From positions 1 to 44,312 of the forward strand of contig FZLS01000019.1 of assembly GCA_900197625.1 (NCBI GenBank): a DNA stretch of 44,312 nucleotides, written 5' to 3'. Within the stretch, counting starts at the first letter, position 1; every line of letters begins with the position of its first letter. This document shows, piece by piece, positions 1-13,287 of the stretch. Source of the DNA: Rhodobacteraceae bacterium Water-Bin34 (GTDB lineage: Bacteria; Pseudomonadota; Alphaproteobacteria; Rhodobacterales; Rhodobacteraceae). A model generated the notes under the pieces. It saw only the letters and a list, made by a program, of their open reading frames with translations. It had not been told where the DNA came from and did no database searches. Made by a program: the position numbers and the translations under genes.

Positions 1-1
1 T

Positions 2-78
<77 letters not shown>

Positions 79-140
79 TGTTTCAGTTACAACGCTCAGG
101 ATGAGTCTACAATGCCTAAATTCATAATTTTATTATTTTT
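79..140. other. Spacer between the DUF1989 gene and tRNA-fMet
   Basis: On the minus strand this stretch runs from the TAA stop of the DUF1989 gene to the 5' end of tRNA-fMet. It is AT-rich next to the stop codon and more mixed near the tRNA. I see no hairpin with a T-run, so transcription of the upstream gene could continue into the tRNA. I see no convincing -35/-10 pair dedicated to the tRNA either. Confidence 0.4.
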
Positions 141-998
141 TTAATCTCCGTGAGTTCTGTCATACTTATTAAGATGAGGAGGCCTCCAATTACTTAAATC
201 CAAAATGGGCTCATATACTTCTATTATTAAGGGATAACACTTTACTACATCACTTGAGTGCTCTGAACTACAGTCACCACCTGGACAGGCTGATAGCCCC
301 ACCAATAAATCATTTTCAGCAAACATTTCAAGATAATCACCAGGCCTAACTGGACTAGCTTTCATAAAATACTGATGTGTATCATGTGTAAATCCAGTAC
401 ACATAAATACATTCAAAACATCATGCACTAATCTTTCAGCTTCATCTAAACGTAAACTTTGGGAATCAGCTAAAGCTCTTGTAAGATTTGAATGGCAACA
501 GTTATGATATTGTTTTCCTGACAGCAAGTTGTTGGTATAAGGATCACATCGTGTACCAATTACATCATGAACAGAACCACCATATCGATCAAATCCATAC
601 CAATCTAAAGTGTCAGTAATTATTGTAGCCATTGGCCTCAAATATGGAAAACTAGACCATAATCTATCACCGACTCCGACATGTGTTCCATGAAGCGCAC
701 GTGTTTTGCCCGAATAAAACTTCTCATCTAAATTATTCATATTCCAAATATTCAGATCACCAACTTGAGGACCATCCGTAGATAAAATCCTAAATATAAA
801 ACCTGCAGGAATTTCGATAGTGCCTGCTCTCCTTGGAGGAATTATTATTTTCTTCACAAATTTCATATCTTTTTTGACAGAATCGTAAAAAGCACGGTCA
901 TAATTTTGTAAATTATTATTAGGATAGCAAATAACAGGTGTTATATCTCTTCGATCTTCAGCATCATTTGGAATGGGCATAACACCTAAGGGTTTCAT
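141..998 (-). CDS. DUF1989-family protein (urea amidolyase-associated / carboxyguanidine deiminase-like)
   Basis: This 285-residue protein has the features of the DUF1989 family: the GTRCDPYTN stretch near residues 148-156, an HNCCHSN cluster at 165-171, a PGD turn at 219-221 and the SACPGGDCS segment at 236-244, followed by a beta-rich end. The cysteines and histidines at 165-169, 238 and 243 are plausible metal or catalytic ligands. Family members CgdA and CgdB, found beside urea carboxylase genes, act as a carboxyguanidine deiminase. This one stands alone and is longer, so its substrate is unknown. The ATG has a good AGGAG Shine-Dalgarno about 8 nt upstream. It sits between the 5S terminator and tRNA-fMet, an unusual place for a protein gene. 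The family is fairly sure; the function is open. Confidence 0.8.
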   Translation of the reverse strand: MKPLGVMPIPNDAEDRRDITPVICYPNNNLQNYDRAFYDSVKKDMKFVKKIIIPPRRAGTIEIPAGFIFRILSTDGPQVGDLNIWNMNNLDEKFYSGKTRALHGTHVGVGDRLWSSFPYLRPMATIITDTLDWYGFDRYGGSVHDVIGTRCDPYTNNLLSGKQYHNCCHSNLTRALADSQSLRLDEAERLVHDVLNVFMCTGFTHDTHQYFMKASPVRPGDYLEMFAENDLLVGLSACPGGDCSSEHSSDVVKCYPLIIEVYEPILDLSNWRPPHLNKYDRTHGD

Positions 999-1104
999 TG
1001 AAAATTCTCCTATAACTTTCTAAGTAATTCTTAAAAAGGACCATACTATTTCTAAATATACTACAATTACTTTAAGAATATATTTTACTTTAGAGCTGAT
1101 TGCA

Positions 1105-1131
1105 TAAAAAAAGCCACCCTTTAGGGCGGCT
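1105..1131 (-). terminator. Intrinsic terminator of the rRNA operon
   Basis: On the minus strand GCCGCCC and GGGTGGC pair around a short TAAA-type loop (one G:U), followed at once by seven T residues. It lies about 50 nt downstream of the 5S end and should stop rRNA transcription before the DUF1989 gene. Confidence 0.9.
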
Positions 1132-1180
1132 ATTTTATACTTACGATCGAATTGAGAGCTTACTCTTTAATCCTTACTAG

Positions 1181-1296
1181 GTTTGGCGATGACTTACTCT
1201 CCCACGCCTTAAGACGCAGTACCATCAGCGCAACCGCACTTAACGGCCGAGTTCGAGATGGGATCGGGTGTTTTGCTGGTGCTATGATCACCAAAC
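1181..1296 (-). rRNA. rrf: 5S ribosomal RNA
   Basis: The minus strand carries a 116-nt 5S rRNA. The termini GTTTGGTGAT and ATCGCCAAAC form helix I with a single U:G. Internal conserved text includes the AACTCGGCCG segment of the loop B/C region and the TGGTACTGCG segment. It follows the 23S after about 100 nt and is followed by the operon terminator. The ends are set by helix I pairing and may be off by one or two bases. Confidence 0.95.
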
Positions 1297-1392
1297 CAAG
1301 AAAAGATTAAAGAACACGAGACCCTGCGCGAGCAGGTCACTTTCCACTTCTGTCCAGATAACAGATATCTAATCTGTCTATTACTGGATCAA
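1297..1392 (-). other. 23S-5S spacer with the 3' half of the 23S processing stem
   Basis: The spacer holds an 8-nt block (plus strand 1346-1353, ACTTCTGT) that is perfectly complementary to the block at 4252-4259 on the far side of the 23S. Next to the mature 23S end, 1386-1399 pairs with 4214-4227 (14 bp, one G:U). Together they form the precursor stem expected for RNase III cutting. A small CCTGC/GCAGG hairpin lies at about 1324-1337. Confidence 0.75.
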
Positions 1393-4220
<2,828 letters not shown>

Positions 4221-4824
4221 CTGATCCAGAAATAGTCAGACTATTTCTAGAACAGAAGTCGTCATTTTTTTTGAGAAAATTGTTCATCAGCACCTATCTT
4301 GCGATAGGCACGTCATTGTTTTGCAATTGCAAAAACAACATTTTATTTTGAACTCAAATGTAACCCTCCCTTGGCAGGAAGGTCACGCACATTCCAGCGA
4401 ATGAATGCTCTTTCGAGCATCCCTTCATGTCACAGTAGATCTAATTCACTGTGACTTTGGTTAGTGTATTTGACTTGGAAAGACTGTAAATTATCTTTGA
4501 ATTAGCTTGCGAACCGCACTGGAACGCTCACCAACAGCACACGCACAGTGGGTTGGTCACCCTAGTCTGATTATGCTTCATAGTTACCTATGATACTGCG
4601 AACCAGCTAACAATCTAGTCTCTCAAAGCTCTTCAGCCTCAAAATATTCAATTCCTAACCTTTTCCGAAGAAGTGGTCCAAACAAGAAACTTACGTCTCG
4701 TGTTTTATATGCTCTCTAAACGATGTAAAAGTGAACCCGAAGGTTCGCCATCCGATTGGATGATTAAAAACTGCTTACAGTCCTTAATGATCTAATCGGA
4801 ATTGATATAATAATCTGAAGGAAA
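4221..4824 (-). other. tRNA-Ala to 23S internal transcribed spacer (about 600 nt)
   Basis: This spacer holds no protein gene. The region next to the 23S carries the 5' half of the processing stem (4214-4227 and 4252-4259) enclosing a local 9-bp hairpin AGAAATAGT/ACTATTTCT with a 3-nt loop at 4228-4248. Further upstream in the transcript are two GNRA-capped hairpins: CCTATC-GCAA-GATAGG (around 4294-4309) and ATGCTC-GAAA-GAGCAT (around 4405-4420). The text CTTTCCAAGTCAAATACACTAACC, near 4460-4486, is like that just upstream of the 23S in Rhodobacterales spacers. I see no extra tRNA. Confidence 0.8.
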
Positions 4825-4900
4825 TGGTGGAGCGTATCGGGATCGAACCGATGACCCCCTGCTTGCAAAGCAGGTGCTCTCCCAGCTGAGCTAACGCCCC
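4825..4900 (-). tRNA. tRNA-Ala (TGC), CCA encoded
   Basis: A 76-nt cloverleaf on the minus strand with anticodon TGC in the loop TTTGCAA and a 3' CCA. The acceptor stem GGGGCGT/ACGCTCC contains the G3:U70 wobble that defines alanine identity. It lies in the 16S-23S spacer, only 6 nt downstream of tRNA-Ile in the transcript. Confidence 0.98.
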
Positions 4901-4906
4901 ATTTTA

Positions 4907-6602
<1,696 letters not shown>

Positions 6603-6835
6603 AAAAGCTGTTACCAGCTTATCCTTAACGTTCGAACCTCTGCACATCGTATCCATCCCAGACAGGATGGATCCGTCTCTGTTTGTTTGTGCTAAAAGTT
6701 ATCAAAGATAACCAAAAGCCGCTACAAACAGTGAAGCTGACATTCCATCATCGGCCAAAGCCTAGGAACGTTGATATGCAAACGTCCGTTCGTCGAAACG
6801 AAACCAAACCGCCCACATATCTCTTCAGATACTAT

Positions 6836-6850
6836 CAATTTCAAAGAGCC
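6836..6850 (-). promoter_or_regulatory. boxA-like antitermination element
   Basis: On the minus strand the text reads GGCTCTTTGAAATTG, close to the boxA consensus TGCTCTTTAACAATT recognised by NusB/S10 in rRNA leaders. It lies about 235 nt upstream of mature 16S, immediately before the leader half of the processing stem, as in other rRNA operons. Confidence 0.65.
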
Positions 6851-6876
6851 AGAGACAACAATATAACGATAGCGCC

Positions 6877-6999
6877 TCATACTTTCAAGGCGCGCCCGCC
6901 AACTCTTATCTCTTTTTTCAACCTAGACTGCGTTTCAAGTGCCTCGCTTAGTGCGTGTAACTGTGCTTCGCTGTGTTCGGTAAGGGGGCTTTTAGGCAT
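6877..6999 (-). CDS. Possible 40-residue leader ORF upstream of 16S (doubtful)
   Basis: An ATG-to-TGA frame of 40 codons runs in the direction of the rRNA transcript. The predicted peptide begins MPKSPLTEHSEAQLHALSEA, is charged and mostly helix-forming, and ends in a basic GGRALKV tail. It has no good Shine-Dalgarno (only GGG directly before the ATG) and matches no family I know. The same DNA may simply be structured leader RNA. I list it because it is missed by usual length cut-offs. Confidence 0.15.
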   Translation of the reverse strand: MPKSPLTEHSEAQLHALSEALETQSRLKKEIRVGGRALKV

Positions 7000-7053
7000 A
7001 CCCACACAAACCCGCAACCTCTTTTTTTAAAAAAATTAACTTTTTTATCAATT

Positions 7054-7266
7054 ATTATACAACATACTGTTTTATAACACTTTTTATTAAACCAACCCTC
7101 AACAAAAATACCAACATTACAATATAAAAGTAACAACATAGTGAGTTTTCACTGATTCAAACACCTGCGTTGGAATTATAAATGATATGAAAGAGTAATT
7201 TTGAATATATTTATAAAAAATATTTATTAGATTCTAGATATCACAACCAAAGGACCATTATTATCT
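7054..7266 (-). promoter_or_regulatory. Probable rRNA promoter region (AT-rich), -10 candidate at 7054-7059
   Basis: The DNA between the MFS gene and the rRNA leader is very AT-rich. On the minus strand a perfect TATAAT lies at 7059-7054, shortly before the abrupt change to GC-richer leader sequence near 7020. The -35 is not convincing at the usual distance; A/T tracts further upstream could act as an UP element. Apart from this and a small AGTGA/TCACT hairpin near 7139-7152 I see nothing in the stretch. Confidence 0.4.
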
Positions 7267-8517
7267 CTACGATTGTGCACTAACTCGATTCCTTAAAGGA
7301 ATTTCTCGAATCGGCATATGAACGATTGCACTGAATGCGCCAACTGCAATACCAACCCACCAAACTATATTATAGTTACCATAAGCATCATATAGGGCTC
7401 CGCCTAACCATACACCCAAAAAAGACCCCAATTGATGACTGAAAAAAACAATCCCATAAAGTGTGCCCATGTATCGTAGACCATAAATATATCCTACTAA
7501 ACCAGATGTTAGTGGAACTGTGGCAAGCCACAATAGGCCCATAGTTATAGAAAAAGACACAACTGTAAGTGGTGTCATTGGAACCATTATGAATATAACT
7601 GCAATTAATGTACGTCCTGTATATACAATGGCTAACAGGTTTTTCTTTTTGTAGTGTTTACCAAAATATCCAGCTGTTATTGTACCAACAATATTAGCAG
7701 CACCAATAAGAGCAATGGAGAACGCGCCAAGTGCACTGGCATTTTTGACACCTATGCCTGCAAGCAAGCCATCATTTGCAATGGCGCCACACATTTCAGT
7801 AACAAAAGCAGGAAAATGTGCAGTAATAAATGCAAGTTGGAAACCGCAGGAAAAAAACCCTAAGAAAATAAGTGTAAAACTGGGGTCATAAAATGCTTTT
7901 TTCAATATTTGACCTAAAGTTTCTTCTAAGTCTTGCTTTGCATCTTTTGAAGGAGCTTTCAAAACTGGAAGCAATGCTATTGTTGAAATAATGATTCCTG
8001 CGAATATTAAAAATACAACAGACCAATTAAAATACCGCAAAAGAAATTCAGCAGTAGGAGGGCCTATAATCTGCCCCACTGAACCAAAGGCTGTTGCAAT
8101 TCCAAGTGCCATTGATCTATTAGCATCAGATGTTGCACGTCCTACAATGGCTAAGATTACTCCAAAGCCAGTGCCAGCAACACCAAATCCAACAAAAAGT
8201 GAATAAAATTGATGTGCCCCAGGACTAATTGCATAACTTGAAAAAATTAAACCTATTGCGTAACAAAATACACCAATCAGTATTGCTTTACGATCACCAA
8301 TCTTTTCTGCAATTGCACCAAAAATTGGCTGTCCAATTCCCCATGCTAAATTTTGGATGGCAATCGCCATCGAAAATTCTGTCCGAGCCCATGCGAACTG
8401 ATCTGCTATTGGAATTTGAAAAACACCATACGAAGCACGAATGCCAAAACCAATCATTAATATTACAGAAGACGCTAAAAGAACTGGGGTTATTAATTTT
8501 GTATCTTGGCTTTGCAT
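7267..8517 (-). CDS. MFS transporter (monocarboxylate/oxalate-formate type)
   Basis: This 416-residue membrane protein has about twelve hydrophobic segments, with the major facilitator signature GAIAEKIGDRKAIL between the second and third helices (about residues 68-81) and the central cytoplasmic loop around residues 190-205. The length and the conserved first-helix region GIRASYGVFQIPI suggest the branch that includes oxalate/formate antiporters and monocarboxylate carriers; the substrate cannot be read from the sequence. The ATG is preceded by AGAGGTG, a strong Shine-Dalgarno. It is transcribed away from zapE, sharing the short divergent gap, and towards the rRNA operon promoter region. Confidence 0.85.
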   Translation of the reverse strand: MQSQDTKLITPVLLASSVILMIGFGIRASYGVFQIPIADQFAWARTEFSMAIAIQNLAWGIGQPIFGAIAEKIGDRKAILIGVFCYAIGLIFSSYAISPGAHQFYSLFVGFGVAGTGFGVILAIVGRATSDANRSMALGIATAFGSVGQIIGPPTAEFLLRYFNWSVVFLIFAGIIISTIALLPVLKAPSKDAKQDLEETLGQILKKAFYDPSFTLIFLGFFSCGFQLAFITAHFPAFVTEMCGAIANDGLLAGIGVKNASALGAFSIALIGAANIVGTITAGYFGKHYKKKNLLAIVYTGRTLIAVIFIMVPMTPLTVVSFSITMGLLWLATVPLTSGLVGYIYGLRYMGTLYGIVFFSHQLGSFLGVWLGGALYDAYGNYNIVWWVGIAVGAFSAIVHMPIREIPLRNRVSAQS

Positions 8518-8590
8518 ATTGACACCTCTTTGGTTGTGTATCTTTGATAGAATTGTTATCTCAGGTCAAAGGTTTTTTGGGGCTATTAAT

Positions 8591-9682
8591 TTGAAACTAA
8601 TAGACGTCTACAATAAGCGCATCCTTTCTGGTGAGTTAGCACCAGATGCTAACCAGCTGAAAACACTACAAGCACTTCAGAATTTGACCGCTCAGCTTGA
8701 AGAGTTAAAGCCAAGATCTTCTTGGGCTGTTTTTAATTTATTTAAAAAAGAACACCAAAAACCAAGGGGTATTTACATATATGGTGGGGTTGGTCGTGGA
8801 AAGTCCATGTTAATGGATCTATTTTTTGAAGCCTCAACTATAGAAAAAAAACGAAGAGTTCATTTTCACGAATTTATGCAAAAAATTCATGAAGACCTAC
8901 ATGAGGCTAGAAAAGAAAATATAAGTGAAGCAATTCGGCCTGTAGCACAAAATATTATATCACAAGTGAAGCTTTTGTGTTTTGACGAAATGCAAATTAC
9001 TGACATAACAGATGCAATGATTGTAGGGCGTTTGTTTGAGTTTTTCTTTGATGCCGGTGTGGTCATTGTATCAACATCAAATCGCCATCCTGAAGAGCTT
9101 TACAAAAATGGACTAAATAGATCACTATTTTTACCTTTCATAAAGATGATTACTCAAAAACTAGATGTTTTAAACTTGGACAGTACTACCGATCATCGGC
9201 AGAACACTTCAAGTAAAAATGTGAGCTATTTTTATCCATTAAATGAAGTAACATTTAATAGAATTGAACAACTATGGAAGATTATTTCAAAAGGTAATAC
9301 TAAGCCACTTGTGCTAAAAAATAAAAAAAGAGAAATACTTATTCCATTTCACACTAAAGGCATAGCAAGAATTGAGTTTAATGATTTGTGCAAAAAAGCT
9401 TTAGGGCCAAGTGATTATATATTAATTGCCAAAACATTTAATATTTTGATGATAACCAATGTGCCAGTGCTTGGTAAAGATAACAATAATGAAGCCAAAA
9501 GATTTGTAACTTTAATAGATACTCTCTATGAAAACGAAATAAAATTAATAATAAGTTCTGAAGCTAAGCCAGAAGAACTATATCAAGATGGGCCCGGAGC
9601 ATTTGAGTTTGTAAGAACTGCAAGCAGATTGAAAGAAATGCAATCTGAGAACTGGGGTGCCAAACTTCCAAATATAAACTAG
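8591..9682 (+). CDS. zapE: Cell division protein ZapE (AFG1-like ATPase)
   Basis: With a TTG start at 8591 the protein is 363 residues, the normal size for ZapE, an AAA-like P-loop ATPase that interacts with the Z-ring under stress. Walker A is GGVGRGKS (about 65-72), Walker B LLCFDE (128-133), and the sensor-like STSNRHPEELY follows at 161-171. The open frame extends upstream to an ATG at 8441, but those extra 50 codons lie antisense inside the MFS gene and have no family resemblance. The TTG has a GGGG Shine-Dalgarno-like run 8 nt upstream and gives the family's usual N-terminus (MKLIDVYNKRI, reading the start as Met). The start is the only uncertain part. Confidence 0.9.
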   Translation: MKLIDVYNKRILSGELAPDANQLKTLQALQNLTAQLEELKPRSSWAVFNLFKKEHQKPRGIYIYGGVGRGKSMLMDLFFEASTIEKKRRVHFHEFMQKIHEDLHEARKENISEAIRPVAQNIISQVKLLCFDEMQITDITDAMIVGRLFEFFFDAGVVIVSTSNRHPEELYKNGLNRSLFLPFIKMITQKLDVLNLDSTTDHRQNTSSKNVSYFYPLNEVTFNRIEQLWKIISKGNTKPLVLKNKKREILIPFHTKGIARIEFNDLCKKALGPSDYILIAKTFNILMITNVPVLGKDNNNEAKRFVTLIDTLYENEIKLIISSEAKPEELYQDGPGAFEFVRTASRLKEMQSENWGAKLPNIN

Positions 9683-9695
9683 TTAACAATTGGGT

Positions 9696-10928
9696 TTAAT
9701 TAGACGCACGCATCTTTAACAATAAGTCCTTGTTTGACATTCCATCTGGAATTAAACCCACTGAAATTTGAAACTTTCTTATTGCAGCAATAGAGTTTGG
9801 GCCAATTATTCCATCTGCCTCCCCAACATCATATCCAAGTTGATTTAGCAAATTTTGCAATTCTACTTTTTCATTAAACTTTAAAGCTCCAGGCCCCCGT
9901 GGCCATTCAATGTGGAAAGATTTTCCTCCTAGAATGCGGTCTGAGAGATGGCCCACGGCCATAGCGTATGAATTTGCATTATTATATCTTTTAATCACAA
10001 AAAAATTATTAAAAACAATAAAGGCTGGGCCCTTTGCTCCCGCAGGTAAAAATACAGAACCTTCACCATAATTTGGGATTTTTCCACCAGTGATAGTTTT
10101 TAACCCTAATTCTGACCAACGCGCTGGCGTCGCTTTTACCTCTAAATCAGCATTTCTATAGTTAAAGTTTTCTGGTAAATTTACCTCTATTCCCCAAGGC
10201 TGATTGTTCGTCCAGCCAAACTCAGCAAGGTAATTTGCGGTGGACGCTAAGGCATCTGATGGATCTAGAGGATCCCATACATTTCGTTTTCCATCTCCAG
10301 TAAAATCTTGCGCATAGGCTTGGTAACTTGTTGGAATAAACTGAGTATGGCCCATGGCTCCAGCCCACGAACCCATCATTTTATCTGGTGTAATATCACC
10401 GCGTTGTATGATATTTAAAGCTTCTAATAATTGTTGTTTTCCAAATTTTTCACGTCTTCCATCAAATGCTAGTGTAGCTAGAGCTTCGATAATATTTATA
10501 TCACCCATGCGTTTACCATAAGAACTTTCCAAACCCCAAATTGCTAATATAACTTCAGCATCAACTTGGTATTTGAACTGTATCTCTCTTAATAAGTTCA
10601 AATAGTCGCTAAGATTCTCTTTGCCGTTAGCAATTCTCTTGGGTGAGGTTGCAGTATCCAAATAATCCCAAATTTCACGAGAAAATTCTGCTTGTTTATT
10701 GTCCGCTTTTATTACCCGGCTATTTAATTGAACGTTTTCAAAAGCAGTATCAAACGTTGAAGTAGTTATTCCGTTTGAAACTGCATCTTTCTTGAAATTA
10801 CTAACCCATTGCTTAAATGCATTTTCTTTTTGCACTGAAATTTGTTGATTGTTATCATTATCATCCGCAACTAAAGGCGTTGAAAATAAAATTAAACAAC
10901 TGGCTAAAAGCTTTACTGATTTATTCAT
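9696..10928 (-). CDS. Lytic murein transglycosylase (MltB family)
   Basis: This 410-residue secreted enzyme cleaves peptidoglycan glycan strands in the periplasm, forming 1,6-anhydromuramyl ends. A signal peptide occupies about residues 1-21 ([21 protein letters not shown]). The SLT domain has the catalytic glutamate in [11 protein letters not shown] (Glu134) and the [15 protein letters not shown] motif near 188-202. A peptidoglycan-binding domain 1 makes up the last 60 residues ([19 protein letters not shown]). No lipobox is present, so it is probably a soluble periplasmic form (TIGR02283 type). An AGGAG Shine-Dalgarno precedes the ATG. It is convergent with zapE across a 13-nt gap. Confidence 0.93.
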   Translation of the reverse strand: MNKSVKLLASCLILFSTPLVADDNDNNQQISVQKENAFKQWVSNFKKDAVSNGITTSTFDTAFENVQLNSRVIKADNKQAEFSREIWDYLDTATSPKRIANGKENLSDYLNLLREIQFKYQVDAEVILAIWGLESSYGKRMGDINIIEALATLAFDGRREKFGKQQLLEALNIIQRGDITPDKMMGSWAGAMGHTQFIPTSYQAYAQDFTGDGKRNVWDPLDPSDALASTANYLAEFGWTNNQPWGIEVNLPENFNYRNADLEVKATPARWSELGLKTITGGKIPNYGEGSVFLPAGAKGPAFIVFNNFFVIKRYNNANSYAMAVGHLSDRILGGKSFHIEWPRGPGALKFNEKVELQNLLNQLGYDVGEADGIIGPNSIAAIRKFQISVGLIPDGMSNKDLLLKMRASN

Positions 10929-11002
10929 TATTTCTCCTGCTCGAGAATGTTTTATATATACAGTAATCTACAAAAAAAATTAAAACAACAAAGTGATTTT
11001 AA

Positions 11003-13237
11003 TTAATTATTTATTTTTCTCTTTCGCTTCTTATCCTTTGAACGCATAATTCTACGGCCTTTGTGGCTGGTTTTTCTACTAGAGCTTTTTGGGATAACTT
11101 TGCCCTCTAATTCCAACATTTCCAATGATATCCCACCAGTAATAGCTGTAGCCTCAACAAGTGAGACCTTACAAGGCATTCCGATCGATATAATACGTCC
11201 AGAATCCTCACCTGTTAATGTACGTTCGCGATCATCATATCGCCAATACTCTCGGCCTAATTTTGATAGTGGGATAATACCGTCTGCTCCTGATGTATCA
11301 AGTTTTACAAATAAACCAAATTTAGCAATTCCAGATATTCGACCTGTAAATTCTAAACCAATACGATCTGATAAAAATGCTGCAAGATATCTATCTGATG
11401 TATCTCTTTCAGCCAACATAGATCTTCTCTCTGTGCTTGATATCCATTCTCCTATTTCTTTTAATTGTTCTCTGTCAGCATCAATTAAACCATCATCTCC
11501 AAATTTATGTGTAGAGATTAGTGCTCGATGTACAATTAAATCAGCATACCGACGGATAGGACTCGTAAAATGTGCATAACGCCTGAGGTTTAAACCAAAA
11601 TGCCCAAGGCTTGATGGGGAATAATACGCCTGTGACATAGACCGCAAAACTGTCATATTAATTATCTCAGCGTCTTCAGATTTTTCAGCTGTGTCTAAAA
11701 GTTTATTTAAATGATGAGTTTTAAGAACTTGACCTTTTGCTAATTTGAGGCCTGAATCTTCTACAACTTCCCTAAGTGCATTGAGTTTTTCGAGAGTTGG
11801 CTCTTCATGCACTCTGTAAAGTAATGTTTCCTGATTAGCTTCTAAAGTCTCAGCTGCACATACATTTGCCATCACCATAAATTCTTCAACTAATTTATGA
11901 GCCTCAAAACGATTTTTGAAGTCAACGGATAAAACCTCACCATCATCTGAAAGAACGATTTTTCTCTCTGGTAAATCTAAGTTCAGAGGCTGACGTTTGT
12001 CACGAGCTTTACTGGCACTTTTGTAAGCTAAAAGTAAATCTTTAAGTGCCTTTGCAAGAGGCTTTGTTACATTATCATAATTTCCATCAAAAGCACCTTG
12101 AGCCTGCTCATAAGATAGTGATGCTGGGGAGCGCATAATACCACGGTGGAATTGGTGATCTAGCTTGGTCCCTTCAGCGCTGAGCTTTATACAAACGCTC
12201 ATACACGCCCGATCAACACCTTCATGTAATGAACAGAGGTTACCTGACAAAGCATCCGGTAACATTGGAACTACTCTATCAGGAAAGTAGGAGGAATTGC
12301 CTCGTTTGCGGGCTTCAATATCAATGCTTGACCCTGGCTGTACATAATATGCAACGTCAGCGATTGCTACCCAAACAATGTGCCCTCCAATATTATTTGG
12401 ATCATCATCGGGTTTTGCACAAATAGCATCATCATGATCACGCGCATCTGAAGGATCTATCGTAAACAATGGCAAGTTACGTAAATCTGTTCTTTCACCT
12501 AGTTCAACAGCCCTAGCTTGTTCTGCCTCAAAGAGCACGTCATCAGGAAAATGGTCAGGAATTTCATGCTGATGAATAGCTATCAAAGAAATAGATCGAG
12601 GTGCCATTGGGTCACCAAGAACTTCTATAATTCTTGCAGATGCCAGTCCCAATCGTTTTCTTGGGCCAACCTGTTCTGCTTCAACTAATTCTCCATCTTT
12701 TGCATTTTTAGCATCCTGGCTTGCTATTTTATATTCCCAAGAATTTTTCTTATCAATTGGAACTAATCGACCACCTTCAGAACCCAATCGATAGATACCA
12801 ATCACCAAATCTGGAGCAGATCCAATTCGCCTTATTAGTCGTGCTTCTAATTTATGATCATGATTTTCTATTGGTGTAATTCTGCATAGAATTCTATCGC
12901 CGACAGCCAAAGCAGCGTCATTTTTTTTTGGTAAAAATAAAATTCTTGGGCGGATAGTATCCAGGCTCCATTCCGCTGGCTCCGCCCAAAGATCTCCATT
13001 TTCATCCAATTCAGAAAGTCTCAAAACAGAGACTGGTGGCAGTTCACTAGAGCTTTTAAAAGAGCTTCGTGACCCTGAGATCAAACCGTCTGTACGCAAT
13101 TCACGTAATATTTTCTTTAATTCTACTCGAGCATTTCCAGTAATATTAAATGCTTTTGAAATATCGCGTTTTGATGCTTTTTCAGGATGCTCTTGCACCC
13201 ATTTTAAAATATCTTCTTTTAATGGAGTTTTATTCAT
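11003..13237 (-). CDS. rnr: Ribonuclease R
   Basis: A 744-residue 3'-5' exoribonuclease that degrades structured RNA and takes part in rRNA and tmRNA-linked quality control. In order: an N-terminal winged-helix segment (about 1-60), cold-shock OB domains (about 70-225), the RNB catalytic domain starting at TIDPSDARDHDDA (259-271, with the metal-binding aspartates), an S1 domain (about 630-710, beginning EFTGRISGIAKFGLFVKL) and a short, very basic tail rich in K and R. The length fits alphaproteobacterial RNase R. The Shine-Dalgarno before the ATG is poor. It is followed by MltB on the same strand after 74 nt. Confidence 0.96.
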   Translation of the reverse strand: MNKTPLKEDILKWVQEHPEKASKRDISKAFNITGNARVELKKILRELRTDGLISGSRSSFKSSSELPPVSVLRLSELDENGDLWAEPAEWSLDTIRPRILFLPKKNDAALAVGDRILCRITPIENHDHKLEARLIRRIGSAPDLVIGIYRLGSEGGRLVPIDKKNSWEYKIASQDAKNAKDGELVEAEQVGPRKRLGLASARIIEVLGDPMAPRSISLIAIHQHEIPDHFPDDVLFEAEQARAVELGERTDLRNLPLFTIDPSDARDHDDAICAKPDDDPNNIGGHIVWVAIADVAYYVQPGSSIDIEARKRGNSSYFPDRVVPMLPDALSGNLCSLHEGVDRACMSVCIKLSAEGTKLDHQFHRGIMRSPASLSYEQAQGAFDGNYDNVTKPLAKALKDLLLAYKSASKARDKRQPLNLDLPERKIVLSDDGEVLSVDFKNRFEAHKLVEEFMVMANVCAAETLEANQETLLYRVHEEPTLEKLNALREVVEDSGLKLAKGQVLKTHHLNKLLDTAEKSEDAEIINMTVLRSMSQAYYSPSSLGHFGLNLRRYAHFTSPIRRYADLIVHRALISTHKFGDDGLIDADREQLKEIGEWISSTERRSMLAERDTSDRYLAAFLSDRIGLEFTGRISGIAKFGLFVKLDTSGADGIIPLSKLGREYWRYDDRERTLTGEDSGRIISIGMPCKVSLVEATAITGGISLEMLELEGKVIPKSSSRKTSHKGRRIMRSKDKKRKRKINN

Positions 13238-13287
13238 TTAAATTGGTTATCATATTCATTAATTGAGGTCATTGACTTTATTTTTAT

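Larger units (their letters stand above)
6603..7050 (-). other. rRNA operon leader
   Basis: The transcribed leader upstream of 16S is markedly richer in G and C than the flanking AT-rich DNA. It contains the 26-nt half of the 16S processing stem (6803-6828), a boxA-like antitermination site just upstream of it, and a short ORF on the same strand (6877-6999). An inverted pair ATCCATCC/GGATGGAT at about 6651-6671 can form a hairpin close to the mature 5' end. The longer open frame on the opposite strand here (6683-7030) has no Shine-Dalgarno and no recognisable product. Confidence 0.7.

Noticed and set aside
6683-7030. 115-codon plus-strand frame over the rRNA leader
   Set aside because: It is antisense to the leader, crosses boxA and the processing stem, has no Shine-Dalgarno and resembles no protein family.
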